Positions 1 to 13,491 are shown, numbered from the stretch's first letter. The stretch: DNA of 64,000 bases from Hedera helix (GCA_947179155.2 OX359265.1:3829501-3893500), one strand, 5' to 3'. Notes: a model not told the origin generated them from the sequence alone. Made by a program: numbers and translations.

Positions 1-922
1 CTGTAAGGATAAAAGATGTAAAAAAATTATTAGTTTGTGAATGTATTTAGTGAAATAAATATACATAAATTAATTTTAAAAAATATTAGCGAGAGAACAA
101 TGAGAAAAGAGCAAAGAATGATGTCAAGAAGAAAGAGAACACACACTATACAAAACATGACTTAAAAATTCAAATTCGTAAATCATTTCTAAAAATAGTG
201 AAGATTTATTTGTTTAAGTTAGATATATTATTAAATTAAAAGATAACGTGCTTAAATTAAGAAATTCAAGAATTATTTATTGAGGACAAATTACAATGTC
301 ATATAATGTTTTATGTATAATAATTGTTTTCGTACTGATTAATTAAACAGATTAGTAATGTTACATAATATTATGACATACGTGCCTAATTAATTCAAAG
401 TTTGTACTAAACTTAGAGTCGTCCGTGTTATAATAAACAGTTAATACTTGATATTAGACGATCTAGCAGCAAGGGCAGCTAAACCACTACTGGTGCAGGG
501 GCACCAACCATTTGAATTGAAACTTAGATATTAGACGATCTAGCAGCAAGGGCCAACTATATAACATTCAGAACTAATCAGTTTGGACACACAAGCAACT
601 GAAATAAAAAATAACTTCACTTCCAATAAATGAATTGGAATCTTATCATTTTGAAAACAAAATAATATCCACCAATCTCATACAAACAAGACTCTCCGAT
701 AAACACTTCAACGTTTCAAAGAACAAATTTAACAAGAACATTTACCCCCCCGCAGGACAACTTCTGCTGCTCAATTGTACATGCTGAACTTCAAACGTTT
801 CAAAGAACAAATTTAACAAGAACATTTACGAGATATGTTCAATGACCACCCGGGGCAACTTCTGTTGCTCAATTGCGCACCCCCCCAATAATGACCATAG
901 TTATTTACTTTATCGAGATCTG
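1..922. other. Downstream flank of the cyclin gene, no gene seen
   Basis: AT-rich DNA beyond the cyclin stop codon; the part next to 922 should include the cyclin 3' UTR, although no clear poly(A) signal could be fixed. Two local duplications are visible: a 27-bp word containing GACGATCTAGCAGCAAGGG at about 450-476 and again at 527-553, and a longer unit containing CGTTTCAAAGAACAAATTTA at about 711 and 796. No other coding sequence was recognised. Confidence 0.6.
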
Positions 923-3637
923 CTAGAATGTAGCAGCATCTAACAGAAAATGTGCAGGTTCTGATCTTGCAGCATAGCCATATTTAGATGTGCTGTACTT
1001 TCGGTACACGCCTGTCAGTTTCCCAGTGGCCGCTTTCTGATGAAAAGCAACCATCAGCTTTGCGCATTCCCTGTTAACAAAATCAAGAAACAACATCAAT
1101 TCGCTTCTCAATCTCTTTAACATAATTAGTTGATAAAACCAAGGCAAGAAATTGCTTACAATAGTTCATATTCGTGGTAGTTGGTATGCCTCTCGCTGGT
1201 CTTACTCCAATGTTCTGCCCTGCCAAGAGTACACTGAGCAGTAAAAATAGCAGCAGCTGCTAACAATGAGGGTGAAAACTTCAGCATCTCATACTCCACC
1301 AGGCAAAGCTCGATTATGAAGAATGCAAGAAGCTCCAGCTGGTTCAAATCAAGTTTATAAGAAAATATGACTTTCTATGCTATATGTAAAATAACAAATG
1401 AGCCACTGGAATTAACAAACCAACCTTATTGTCAGATTGAGCAGCTTTGAGAAACCTCCTCATAAACACATACGGAGTGGGAAACGAGAGGTTAAACTGC
1501 AGCGTGTTGACCATCAACTTCTCCTGTAGGGAGAAAAGAATCGGAATTTTGTATGCCAATTATACATGGATCATAACAGAAACAACATAACACTATAAAA
1601 ATAACATTTATTGTAGAACTTACCATATCAAGAACCTCATATCTGGTGTAAGCCTTGTCAGATATCAAGATGAGATCATCGACAACAGGAACAGAAACCT
1701 CTTCGTATTTGCAAGCAAGAAGCATGGCTGTGACCCCAACAAGCTGGAGTTTCTTTCTCACCACAGGGTGGACAGCTAAAAATCTATCAATCAGATTGAC
1801 AGTCAGATATAGGGTCTCTTGCATCAGTTCGAACTTGTAATGCACCTGTTCATTTCATTAGAGTTATTAAGTTAATACTGCTGCTGCTGCATATTAATTC
1901 ATTTTCCAACCTTTATTATACCATTACTGACCTCAATCAGCCAGTCCATGAGAATCCCTCTCATCCTTTCATTGATATCAAATTGACAGGTCATGTAGTT
2001 TGGTGGGACACAGCTAGAACTCTGCATTAAGAGTTTGAAAAAGAACAAAATAAAAATAAAAATCGACAGTGAGTCAATACTTCCACCCCTACAACCAAAG
2101 TTAGGAAATTCAGATATTTAATAGCATAACAGGAATCTTGAGACAACTATGATGCGTGCAGTGTTTCATGCTCATGCCCAATATTCTCAGACAGAACAAG
2201 ATTCATTTGAAGTATTCGAAGAGGATATTTAATAGCATACCAAGTATCATGTGAGACAACAATTATATACATACACTATTTCCTGCTCATGCCCCATATT
2301 CTCAGACAGAACAAGAGACATTTGGAGCATTCAAGAAAGATACTTGACTCATAGTATCTCCATATAACAGAATGACTTCAGCTAAATAGCAGGTTTGTAA
2401 GGAAATAGAGAATAAAAGGTTTTTGATAAGCTTGTACATGCATGCAACAAATCTTCAAACTCATTGATTTCAGAAAAAGCTATATTTGGGCGCTTTAGGT
2501 TCCTTACAAAAAAAAACATGTGAGCTGTATATACCTCTACTTTCTTGTAGTGAGCGTATAGATCATCTATGTACTCGATGACAGCAAGTGGATTCTTCTT
2601 ATCAGCACTATCTATGTCTATAAGTGGCTCCTCAGCTACATCTTCCATTTCAACCTCATCATCCTACATAAAATCATAATATTAAGGATGCTCAGGCCGA
2701 TATAAAATTCTTTCGCAAAATTGATTTTTTTTATAGAAAGATAAACATACCATCCGGTCTATTTCCTCCAGCATAGCCTCAGTATGTTGCACAAACATTG
2801 GCACAGGGAAATCATGACCATACTCGTAATCATCCACATCAATTATGGGACAGTCTTTTAGTTCACTTGTTTTTGGTACTGATGGGACTGGTTTCCTAGT
2901 TTCCTATTCAATGCAATCAATCATAAAAAACTTATAAAACTATTTCCATATTCCAGATTAATAAATAAGTTCAATGGTTAAAAATACATATACTATACCT
3001 CAACCAATGGTTGTTGCTGCTTGCTAGCCATCTGTGCAGAAAGCTTCCTAAAAACCCCCAACAAAACAACACAGAAAACATAAATACAAATACACTACAT
3101 TAAGATCAGCAGGACATAATCCTACCAAAGTGAAAAGGGAAAACACACACTTTTACAACCAACAACAAGAAGTTGTCATACAGACCTAGTTATTGGTCGA
3201 TGCACCGGAATGGGCAAGTTCTTATTACAAATTGCATGGTTTCTGAATAGTAATGACAATAAAAATGACCAAAGGGTCAGACTAGGTACTAAAAAGGATA
3301 TGAATATTGTCATACTGATAAATAAACAAAAAAATAGGGTCTCAGAAATTACTCTGTCAAGGCACCTCTCTTGCTAACTGCGCATGGGTATGGTGCAGCT
3401 CCAACTATATTCCGGTTAATTGTACTCAGTGCTCTCCTATTTTGCCCAATTCCCCCTGTAAGCTTCCCACTTCCTGCCCTTCCCCCTACGTATATACAAA
3501 GAAATTCCATTTATATTGGGGTCCAAGGCATCAAATGATTAACATACACAAACAATAAAATAATTTATATGCCTGATTGTACCTTGAACATTTGAGGGCA
3601 TGATTGTACCAACACAGTTTTCATCTGATCCACCCAT
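923..3637 (-). CDS. CYCB2: B2-type mitotic cyclin, 11 coding exons
   Basis: Regulatory subunit of the cyclin-dependent kinase that drives G2/M. Exons on the minus strand in coding order: 3637-3583, 3485-3353, 3242-3186, 3047-2999, 2903-2751, 2663-2535, 2021-1932, 1845-1624, 1523-1425, 1338-1160, 1070-923. All junctions are GT-AG, phases agree, and the sum is 1314 nt (437 aa), a normal length. A destruction box RRALSTIN lies at residues 35-42 and predicts anaphase degradation. The cyclin N-terminal fold includes MRGILMDWLIEVH at 212-224 and LLACKYEE at 264-271; a C-terminal cyclin fold follows to about 430. The motif HYKFELM with ETLYLTVNLIDRF is typical of plant B2 rather than B1 cyclins. The start ATG is the first after a probable 5'-leader intron (3964-3647). 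Upstream AACGG motifs fit G2/M transcription. The intron at 2534-2022 carries a roughly 112-bp internal duplication. No disabling change is seen. Confidence 0.95.
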
Positions 3638-3646
3638 TTTGACTAT

Positions 3647-3964
3647 CTGCGAAGTGCAAATAACAGCTCAATAGAATGAAAAGCAGATTCAATCACAAAC
3701 TAAAGAAAGAAATCTAACCCCATAATCAAGAACACCAAAACCCAATAATCAAATAGCATAAAATCAAATAAAGACATTCATAAAGAACTGAAGAACCAGG
3801 GGTCAAACAAGCACTAAGAGAAATAAACAAAACCCAATCTTTTTCTTTCATCATGAACAAAACCCAGATCATACAATTGAAAACGAGCAATAAAATAAGA
3901 AACCCATCAAAATCTGAGTGTAAATTTCATCAAAACAAATCAAATTTGCGGAGTAAGTAAGTAC
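3647..3964 (-). other. Probable 5' leader intron of the cyclin gene
   Basis: On the minus strand a good donor (AAAAGG|GTACTTAC, exon side ending at 3965) and a good acceptor (CTTCGCAG|ATAG, exon side starting at 3646) bracket 318 bases just upstream of the cyclin ATG. This would place most of the leader at about 3965-4100. It is inferred from splice signals alone. Confidence 0.55.
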
Positions 3965-4189
3965 CCTTTTGTTGATCCGCAAAGAAGAGAGACTATAAAG
4001 AAAAATCAATCAATCAATCAACTGAGTGATTAATGTGAAAATGTCTCCCTCTCTCAATCCCCTGTAAACACGCTCTCAATTCGGTGCAATCGATCTTTAA
4101 GGTTTTGAATCGATTCCAAGAAATAAAATGAACATCGGAAAAATAAAAATAAAAATAAAAATATGAACTGTATAAGCGAAATTGAGTCG

Positions 4190-4550
4190 TAAACGGCGGA
4201 TATATGTCCGCAATTGCCCTCCACACTTTTTAAAAACAACGGCTAGTAAATCGTAGCCGTCCGATGGCCCAGATGAAAAGTCACGGTACCCTGTGTGGGC
4301 TTAACGGTTATCTTACCACGTGCTTTCAAATTTATTTTTATTTCTCAAGCCTTTTAAAGCAAATTATATTAAAAGCTGACGCGCCCTTAACTCTTCTTAA
4401 AGGAGTATTTAAAACTTGTCATTTCTGACACACATTTAATTATATCTATACTTACTTTTGGATTAAAATTTAATGATAAATATTTTTTTAATATCTATCT
4501 ATAATATAAAACAGAGCGGTTCAAATTCTAAAGTTTTAACATTTAACGGC
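4190..4550. promoter_or_regulatory. Cluster of MSA-like AACGG motifs upstream of the cyclin
   Basis: Four AACGG cores read on the plus strand at 4192-4196, 4238-4242, 4303-4307 and 4545-4549. Two match the extended mitosis-specific activator core YAACGGYYA or come close to it: CAACGGCTA (4237-4245) and CTTAACGGTTA (4300-4310). MSA elements bind three-repeat MYB factors and are characteristic of plant B-type cyclin promoters. All run opposite to the gene, and the innermost may lie in the leader. The link to G2/M control is inferred from motif and position. Confidence 0.5.
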
Positions 4551-4707
4551 CTCAAATCCACTTAGGCTTTAACATCAAAAAATCTAAAATCATTTAGGGT
4601 TTCAACATCCAATGGTCACTAAATTATCTCTTATCCCCCCTCAATTCAACTTTTTTTTTTTCAAAAATCTATCTAGTCACATTTTTCGCCCAAATCAAAT
4701 TCATCAC
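4311..4707. other. Intergenic, AT-rich, no gene
   Basis: No coding sequence seen. At about 4494 the sequence TCTATCTATAATATAAAACA followed by GAG resembles the 5' end of plant Helitrons; no 3' terminus was identified, so this stays a suggestion. Confidence 0.35.
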
Positions 4708-4728
4708 TACACTATAATAATCATAATA

Positions 4729-4769
<41 letters not shown>

Positions 4770-4926
4770 TATTATTATTATTATTATTATTATTATAATA
4801 ATAACAATACTAATATAGTAATAATAATAATAATAATAACAATAATAATTATAATAATAATAATAATTATTATTATTATTATATTAAGAATAATAATAAT
4901 AATACTAAAACTACTAGTACTACTAC
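4708..4926. repeat. Compound (TAA)n/(ATT)n microsatellite
   Basis: Almost pure TAA-type trinucleotide repeat that switches strand sense (ATT runs) and ends in ACT/TAC units. It directly abuts the start of the long TGTGACGACCCC element. Part of it (about 4814-4860) closely matches the tract in front of the second element (about 9882-9927). Confidence 0.9.
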
Positions 4927-7900
4927 TGTGACGACCCCGAATCCGGGTTTCTCGAACCTCGAATCCGGTTCAACACGAGTACAACCTTTTCCTTATCTTT
5001 CGTGAATTTTAACAATATTATAATTGCTAAATAATCATTTATTTACAATTATATAACATCTCCTTCTATTCCAGAATCGCAATCTTTATACATTCCTAGT
5101 ATGTCTTCATATCATACATGATACGACATTCTATTACAATCAATTTGAGATCATATGTATAATGACTCAATCACACCATCCTATTATCCTTATTCATAAA
5201 GGACAACGTCTGAAAAATGATATTCAAATAATCTGTAAATGTTCTCTTAACAATTTAAGTTTGCTAATCTATAGCACAACAAAACATAAACTCTTCATAT
5301 CTACTTACACAAGTGAATGAATTAGTCTACCGCAAGGTTTTACTACAAAAGCATCTATGCTTCAATCTTGATGACTCGTTAGTCAATCTTCATCTTTGCC
5401 TCTACCGGAGTAATCGGTTTCCTCAAGCTACTCTGTAATGTTTTGTTTTAAGCAAGGGTGAGCACGACGGCTCAGCAAGTCTAACAGTTTCACATAACAC
5501 GTAAAAACAGTTCAATCATGCTTCATGCTTCATGCATCTTATTCTTTGCAGTACATACATTTCTCATGCATATCATGCCTCGCATTTAATCTATGCTTCA
5601 TGCCTAGCCTCTATCATGACATATAGTTCAATGCAGAACAATTGTCTTAAATCAACTACCGCATATCAATAGTTCAAATCAACTTATTTCACAAAAGCAC
5701 ATTAACACATCTTTGCACATAACCACGTATGAGCACATCACAGTTTAATAACAAACTTATAAATTATGCACATAATGCAACACGTTCTGAAAAACTTGTC
5801 TGGACTTGTATAACCAGCTTACGTTAATCTTTGACGTTCCTTGCACCACCTACACGGTATGTGAGATCAACGGTGCACAATATCAGTCAAAGTTTGACTC
5901 AATACTAAATCTTATTTTAAAGATATTTATTTCTTCTTATCATCCCCTTTATTTAATAAGGTTAATTTCATATTTTAGTCTCTCTTTGACTTGACTCAGT
6001 GTTTCATATTCAACACCATAAATCTTTTGTTCGAAACTATGCAATTCTGACATTTATTAATGTCACTGCATTAAAACTTGGACCCTATATTTATTTAGGT
6101 CGATCCACCAATTAATCACTAATGGACCATACCCTTGGTTTAACTTAATCACATCATTTATCTCGATACTTATCATAATATTACCCACCTTGGATAATAT
6201 TTTAAATTTTACTATCAATTAGTAATAACTTATAATGTTATTTAATTGTTAAATAACACTTTAAATAATCATTACTATTATTAATTTATTTTTAATAATA
6301 GTTTACCTTAATCATTATTATTAATCTTTTAATAATAATTTAATTGTTTGCTAATATTATTACCCTTTAATAATATTTTAATTGGCTTCTCATTATCATC
6401 AATCATTTTAATAATAATTTAATTGTTCATCAATATTATCAATCATTTAATAATATTTGAAATCCTCACGTATCATTAGTAATTATTTAATAACGATTCA
6501 ACCCTTAACTATTATTACCCAATAGTTAATTACTTGTTAAACAATATTATTAATTCTTTAATAATATTCTAAATCTTTATTTATCATTATTATTTATTTA
6601 ATAATGATTTAACTCTTAACTATTATTATTTAATAGTTAATTATATGCTAAATAATATTATTAATCCTTTAATAATATTTTAAATTAATTACATATCATT
6701 ATTAATTATTGAATAATGATTTAATTCTTAACTATTATCATTTAATAGTTAGTCAATAATATTATCAATATATTTTAATTACTTAATAATCTTCTTTCGA
6801 TTAAGTAATAATTTATTCCACTTAATTACCATTTAATTATTATTTAATATGAATTAAATAATAATTAATTAACTAATTATCCGAACTCATTATTTAATAT
6901 TAATTAAATAATAATTAATTAATTAATTAACCTTACTTATTATTTAATATTAATTAAATAATAAATAATTACTTTATTAACCTTAATTATCCTTTAATTA
7001 TTATTTAATATTAATTAAATAATAATTAATTACTTAATTAACCTTACTTATTATTTAATATTAATTAAATAATAAATAATTAGCTTTCTAACTTTAATAT
7101 TCTTTAATTATTATTTAATATTAATTTAAATAATAATTAATTATTTATTTAACTTTACTTATTATTTAAGTGCAATTAAATAATAAATAACTAACTTATT
7201 CATCTTAACATCATTTAATTATTATTTAATATTCATTAAATCATAATTAATTAATTACATAACTTCATATATTATTTAATATTTATTAAATAATATTTAA
7301 TTAGATTATTAGCCTATTTATACACTAATAAATAGCTAATATATAGTGAATCACTCCAATAATTTCAAATTTTATTTTATAACACTTAACTAGCATTCCA
7401 ATAGGTCAAATATTATTTTTATGAAATTAAAAATAATTTTCCCATAATTATTAGCCATTTAGTAAGCTTTAATCCACTATTAATTCTAATAAATACCAAA
7501 TTACAAAAAAATTCGGATTTTAAATTTTGATAATTTTCTTTATAAAATTATAAGCATTTTCTCTTTTGGAACTAACCCAAGAACCGGCCTAAAAATGTCC
7601 GAACCGGCCCTACCTAGAAATCATGAAAAACCGAAAAAAACCGAACCGGCCGGTTTTTTTAATAAAATAGGCAGATTACTTTCTTAGTTTTCCAGACTTG
7701 GGGTCTCCGACGGGAACTTGAATAAAATGAAATCCACAAGTCCGATTGAGGTCTATTAGGTATCGATGGATTCGTAACTTCCCGAACTACATGATTCTGT
7801 TATCAAACATCAAATTTGGATTTGTTTTGGTCACTGAAAATAGCTATAAACCCGACTGTTATGCACAGCCCTAAAATTAGTGGGGTGTTTTGGTAGAAAA

Positions 7901-9780
7901 TCCATATCTTGCTCATTTTAAATCGGATTTTAGTCATTCAACTTGGAGAATCTTCATATTTCATGGATCTATCATTCAAAATTGACGGATCATAAATCCG
8001 ACTTACGGATCGTGAACAGTAATTCCGTGAATGGGCTGCTATGATTTTGGTTACTTGGTTTTCGTCGGTAAAAACTTATTTGATGATTTTGATGAAATTT
8101 TTCATCACAAACACATATAAAAACCCATGTTAAACCCATCAAACTATGAATATACATATATTACATAGCTAAAGACTTCTAGAACATCAAAACGTGTTTT
8201 GATCGGTTAAAAATACATTTTAACCGTTCAAATCATATCTAAACTATAAAAATGAACTAAAGAAGGTTTAGAACACTTTTTAACCTTTTAGACATGGATG
8301 ATCTTCTTCCTCTTGATATGAGCTAAGCTTGTGCCTCCTCATTGACTATCCTCTAGCATTTTTCCTTGGAGGATCTACAATCTCACTAAGTTTACTTCAT
8401 TTTCTCTCAAGAACTCTCTATTTTCTCTCTAGCATTTCTAGACAAATGGCTAACCAACACAATGAATTGGTGAAGCACTATATTTATAGTACTTCCTTAA
8501 TCTCCATCACTTTCTACTAATCAACCAACACTTGGGCATTTAAGGCTTAAACTCATGCTTACTATAGCTTGGATGGACAAGATGATTGACAATGATGAAT
8601 GACTCCTATCAAGGTTGCTTAGAAGCAACTTTTGGAGTGTAAAACAAGCCAAATAAAGCCACACTCAACACTTTCATGTGGGGCCCCCTCCAAAATTCGG
8701 GATTTGCCTTATTATTACACCAATTTAGCTTTATTTTTATATCCTATATCATTATATAAGTATCCATATATATATACACCAATGTATATATATTGACCAC
8801 CACTTTGACTTTCATTTGGGCTCCACATTGGATCAATTTAATATTTCTATTGGGCTCATCAATTAAATTTGTTTGGGCTCAATTTAATTATTACATTGGG
8901 CTAATATTAATTACCCTATGTTACATTTAATTAAAACAAGCATTGAGCTTGGTTAATTATTACATAAATCAATATTTAAATTAAATTATATGGACTACTA
9001 GGTTAATTAATTTGACCTAGTTTAATACCTCATTTGGACTTATATTATAGTCCAATTAAATATGATTTAATTTATTCTACCACATTGGGTTACATAATTA
9101 ACTCATCCATAGTTAATTCTCATCACCACTTTCCTTTCTCTAATAATTAACCAATGTTTGGTTAATGCTCTCTCATGTCTACCAACTAGGGTTATTCAAT
9201 TAACCCTACATTAGTTAATTCTCTACACTCAAAAATATTTCCCAACACTTTGACCAACATTGGACTTTTAAATGTTTGGGCTACATAGTTTACCTTCCAT
9301 TGGGCTCTCTTATTTAATTACCCATTTCATGCAAATATCTCCATATTGGGCTTACATCTATAACAACTTATTAATTAAGTAAATTACTTAATTAATTAAC
9401 TTCTTAATATTGTCCTTCTAGGCAATATTCCACTTCCCTACTTGTTACTCATAACCTTAATTCATAACTTATATAATTAATTCAATTAATTATATTACAT
9501 GACTTTTCTTTTTAATCCATACTAAAACTAATTAATTTATTAGTTTTATTAAGTATTTAATTTACTTCACACATCATCTTGTTTGACTAACAAACTCAAC
9601 TATAGGTGTATATATATAAATATTAATATATTCACCTTCACTTCTCAATTGAATTTCTTTCTTAAATAAATTATCTACCTGCATCATTAAAATATTCTCA
9701 CATTTAATTTCTAACAAATAATTTATGTTAAAAAAAAAATGTTTACCCATTTTCAACACATCTTCCTTCTCACCTTCTAG
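4927..9780 (+). mobile_element. Long non-coding LTR-like element, copy 1 (3' end unresolved)
   Basis: Starts TGTGACGACCCCGAATCCGG, as does the better-defined copy at 9928-13427, and shares several blocks with it in the same order: about 8110-8280 matches 12270-12450 (including ACATCAAAACG and TTTTGATCGGTTAAAAATA), and about 8840-9030 matches 13033-13220 (including TATGGACTACTAGGT). No gag, pol or other coding domain was seen, so this is a solo LTR or a non-autonomous element with unusually long ends. Between about 6230 and 7320 it carries arrays of AT-rich palindromes. No matching terminal ACA or target duplication was found, so the right boundary is approximate; the sequence past 9100 is partly unlike copy 2. 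Confidence 0.55.
6230..7320. repeat. Arrays of AT-rich palindromic units within copy 1
   Basis: Two adjoining arrays. The first (about 6230-6780) alternates ATTATTAAT with TTTAATAATATT, giving hairpin-forming units. The second (about 6830-7300) repeats TTATTTAATATTAATTAAA followed by TAAT roughly every 50-60 bases, about nine times, each unit itself near-palindromic. Copy 2 has a related array at 11170-11600. Confidence 0.8.
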
Positions 9781-9857
9781 GTTTAAACCTTAACCTTTAA
9801 TAAAATCAATTAAGATATTATTTAAAATCTTGAAATTATCTGGGATATTATATACTA

Positions 9858-9927
9858 CTAATAATAATAATAATAGTAATAATATAGTAATAATAATAAT
9901 AACAATAATAATTATAATAATAGTAAT
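9858..9927. repeat. (TAA)n microsatellite before element copy 2
   Basis: Short TAA/TAG tract ending TAGTAAT immediately before TGTGACGACCCC. It is nearly the same as part of the tract preceding copy 1, which suggests either insertion into similar tracts or duplication of the tract with the element. Confidence 0.85.
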
Positions 9928-11169
9928 TGTGACGACCCCAAATTCGGGTTCTTTAACCTCGGGTTTGGTTCTCACTGTACAATACTTAACAACAATGAAA
10001 TACATAAATTGTATTCAAATTTCGCGAAATAATACAAAAGGTTCCTTATCAAAAGACTACACTTCCCAAGGTTTATTAACCTTAATCGTAACATTACATA
10101 TCTTAAGGAAAATACAAAAGATTTACAAAGGTATTACATAACAGTAATTTAAATCTAGCATGCATCTACTAAACTACGCATTTGCTTTCCCCTTGCCTTT
10201 GTCTGGTTTAGAACATTCGGGTTTTGCTGAAATATAGTCATGATATAACAAGAATGAACAACTAAATGGCTCAGCAAGTTTATAAATAACAACATAAGAT
10301 ATATCATGATAAAGGAAAATAACTTCAAGGTTTCTGACAATAACATTTGTGAAAGATATCAATAATCAAAGTTCAATATAAGAATGGATTGACTATTTAC
10401 TGCTGAGTGGTCTTTAATGACCATGAACTGCTACTAAGGTAGAACAGACATACAATATCTGACACCTTGTTAAAAATAACAGGACACTCGAGGGGATTAG
10501 TCCTCTTATGTCTTATGTATATGCATAACATTTAGTTTTCCTGCGCAAATTCGATTACCCGGCAATATAAAAATCCCCTTTAACTAGAGTTGTTCTTTCT
10601 CAGTCTCACTATAAGAATCCGCACCAGCCAATGATTTGGATAAGCTTTTAAAATATTCAATTAGATGAATTTAAACATGCATTTGTCTAGCCGAAATAAT
10701 TAGCTTAAACATTCTTAAATAGTTCGTAAATTACTGAACTATAACATTTGCAAAGGCACTATGTGCGAATACAATACAATAATGATGTAAAGTAATTTTC
10801 GATAATTAATTCACTCAAAGGTATGTCAAATAACTACAAGTGTAGATACTTGCTCAACACTAATTGAATTTCTCAATGTAAATAAGGTGTAAGAATACTT
10901 GCAACAATAAATACAAGTTAGGGTTAAGAAGAAACTTGCCTCGTGCGTCGTCTACGGCTAACCAATTTAATTTAATAATCCTTGTATGGACCTAATAATT
11001 AAATCAGTTTGATTTTAAATTAGTATCATAGACCTGTAAGTATAATGACTTTTATAACTCTTGCGAACCACATAATTGAATAATTACGGGTACATAAAAA
11101 CTTGAAAAATATTATCACTTCTTGATAATATTTCAAACACAAATAACTTATATTAACTATTTAATATAG

Positions 11170-11600
11170 CTCAAACAATTATCTAATATTACTAACAATT
11201 TAATGATATTTTATTAGTCTAGTGGTATTATTCATTATTTAATAATACCTTATAAATCTTCTAAAATTAACTAATATTATTAACCATTTAATAATATTTT
11301 ATTCATTATCTAATATTATTAACTATTTAATAATATCTTATTAAGTATCTAATATTATTAACATTTAATAATATTATCTAACATTATTAATCATTTAATA
11401 ATATTTTATTATTTATCTAATATTATTAATCATTTAATAATATTTTATTAGTTATATAATATTATTAATCATTTCATAATTTTTTATTAATTATCTAATA
11501 TTATTAATCATTTAATAATATTTTATTAGTTATATAATATTATTAATCATTTAATATTATTTAATTAATTATCTAATATTATTAATTATTTAATAATATT
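11170..11600. repeat. Tandem array of AT-rich palindromic units within copy 2
   Basis: About eight degenerate units built on TAATATTATTAAYYATTTAA followed by TAATATTTTATT, spaced roughly 40-60 bases apart. Each unit can fold on itself. It is equivalent to, but shorter than, the arrays in copy 1, so copy number has changed since the two elements diverged. Confidence 0.8.
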
Positions 11601-12926
11601 TATCCTTTTTTACTTATTAATTCACTATCTCTAATTTTTAAAAATACCCTTATTGAGTCCAAAAATAATAAAATAATTTTTGGAATATTTTTTATTTTCT
11701 GACCTGGACCGACCTAACTCGACCCAGGCAAAATCGACCGACCGACCCGGCCAACTGGGAATCCGGCCCAGCGCCGTCGGCGCTCGGAATGAACTAATTC
11801 CAGCGCTATGCCTGAGCGCTGCCAGCTCTCAGTTTTGAACTGAGGTAGCGCCGTCGGCGCTTGGGTATTTCGTTTCTAGAATTTGGTAAATTTCAACTTG
11901 AGTTATTTTGAATAAAACTTGTACTAAATGAAATCTACACATCCAAAAGACACCAAATCAGTGTTGATGTGTTCTTAACTTCTTGTTTATAATATTTCAT
12001 GGTTCGATCATCTTTTTGAAAACGTTTTACATAAAATTTACGGATCGAACCATCTAGGGTTTAAAAACGACATCCGTTGCGGTAAAAGTTATAACTTCTT
12101 CGTTATTCAATATTTTTGAAAGCTTCAAGTTGAGTTTTCTTTAAAACTCATAGATCTAACTTTTTAGCCATAAAAATTCAATTTTTAACTTGTATATTTC
12201 AAAATACAACATTAAACCTAACATGCATCGTTAAGGTTTTACCAGTAAAATGTGTTATGAACATTTCTACTAATTTTTATGCATTACACACCTACCAAAT
12301 CATGATATAAACACATCATACTATGAATATACATATATTACATAGTTAAATACTTCTAGCACATCAAAACGAGTTTTGATCGGTTAAAAATAGATTTTAA
12401 CCAATCAAAAAGTTATCTAGACTACAAAAATGAAATAAAGAGATGTTTAGAGCACTTTTAAACCTTAGCACTTTTAAACCTTGTGGTTTTGAAGGCTCTT
12501 CTTCTTCTCCTACCAAAGTATGTGGTGAAATTTTGTGTCATCCACCAAACTCAACCTCTAGCTATATCACTCAACACAAGTATATTCTTTCTTTTTCTCT
12601 AGGAATGCTCCCACTTTCTCTCTTGAATTCTCTAGCAAATGAACTAACAAATCAATCCAAGTGTGTGGAGTGTCTTATTTATAGCCATTCATTAACACTT
12701 CATTAACTTCCTAATTCACCAATGTTGATAAAATTAAAGCCTAATTAAGCTTACTATTTCATGGATGAACAAGGTGAGTGACATGGTGATTGACTAGGGT
12801 TGTTGGCCAACCTTGTCATTGAGTAAATTGGAAGCCACATAGAGCAACAAATCACCCCCTTGTGGGGGGCCCTAATAGCCGGCCATATGGCCTTTTTGTG
12901 GCCATTTTCCATTTAATTTTAATGCT

Positions 12927-12931
<5 letters not shown>

Positions 12932-12986
<55 letters not shown>
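12932..12986. repeat. (TA)n microsatellite
   Basis: Uninterrupted TA dinucleotide run of about 27 units inside element copy 2. Confidence 0.95.
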
Positions 12987-12988
<2 letters not shown>

Positions 12989-13427
12989 CCAAAGTTTTGA
13001 CCTCATTTGGACTCCACATTAGGCTTGAAAGTAAGTTCTATTGGGCTCATTTAATTAAATTGCTTGGGCTCAATTTATAACACACATTGGGCTAGCATTT
13101 AAATAACTATGTTAACTTTAATTAAAACAAGCATTGAGCTTGTTTAAATAAATTACATAGACTAGTAATTAAATTAATTATATGGACTACTAGGTAAATA
13201 TCTTTGACCTAGTTTAACAACTCCTTTGGATTTAAAAATATAATCCAATTAGATTTGCTTTAATTAATTATACACATTGCTTTAATTCTTTAAGTAAATA
13301 TACACACACATAAGTATATTTATTTAATTATCTAATGTACAATTAATTAGTACAAAAATTTTAAATTCATTGTTAAATTATTTATTAATTATAATTACAA
13401 TGACTAATAAAATTCGTGGTCATTACA

Positions 13428-13450
13428 ATAATAATAATAATAATAATAAT

Positions 13451-13491
<41 letters not shown>

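Larger units (their letters stand above)
9928..13427 (+). mobile_element. Long non-coding LTR-like element, copy 2
   Basis: About 3.5 kb running from TGTGACGACCCCAAATTCGG to GGTCATTACA, with the TGT...ACA ends expected of LTR elements. (TAA)n sequence lies on both sides, so a target duplication cannot be told apart from the repeat. It contains no recognisable coding domain. Inside are a palindrome array (11170-11600), a GC-richer patch with repeated GCGCCGTCGGCGCT-like words (about 11760-11865), and a (TA)n run at about 12932-12986. A solo LTR of a long-LTR Ty3/gypsy family or a large non-autonomous retroelement are both possible. Confidence 0.6.

Noticed and set aside
6830..7300. Regularly spaced palindromes, briefly considered as a CRISPR-like array
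   Set aside because: The units are AT-only and degenerate, the spacers are not unique, and the context is a plant nuclear transposable element.
9830..10141. 103-codon frame crossing the start of element copy 2
   Set aside because: Begins in the TAA repeat as Asn/Ile runs and continues into non-coding element DNA.
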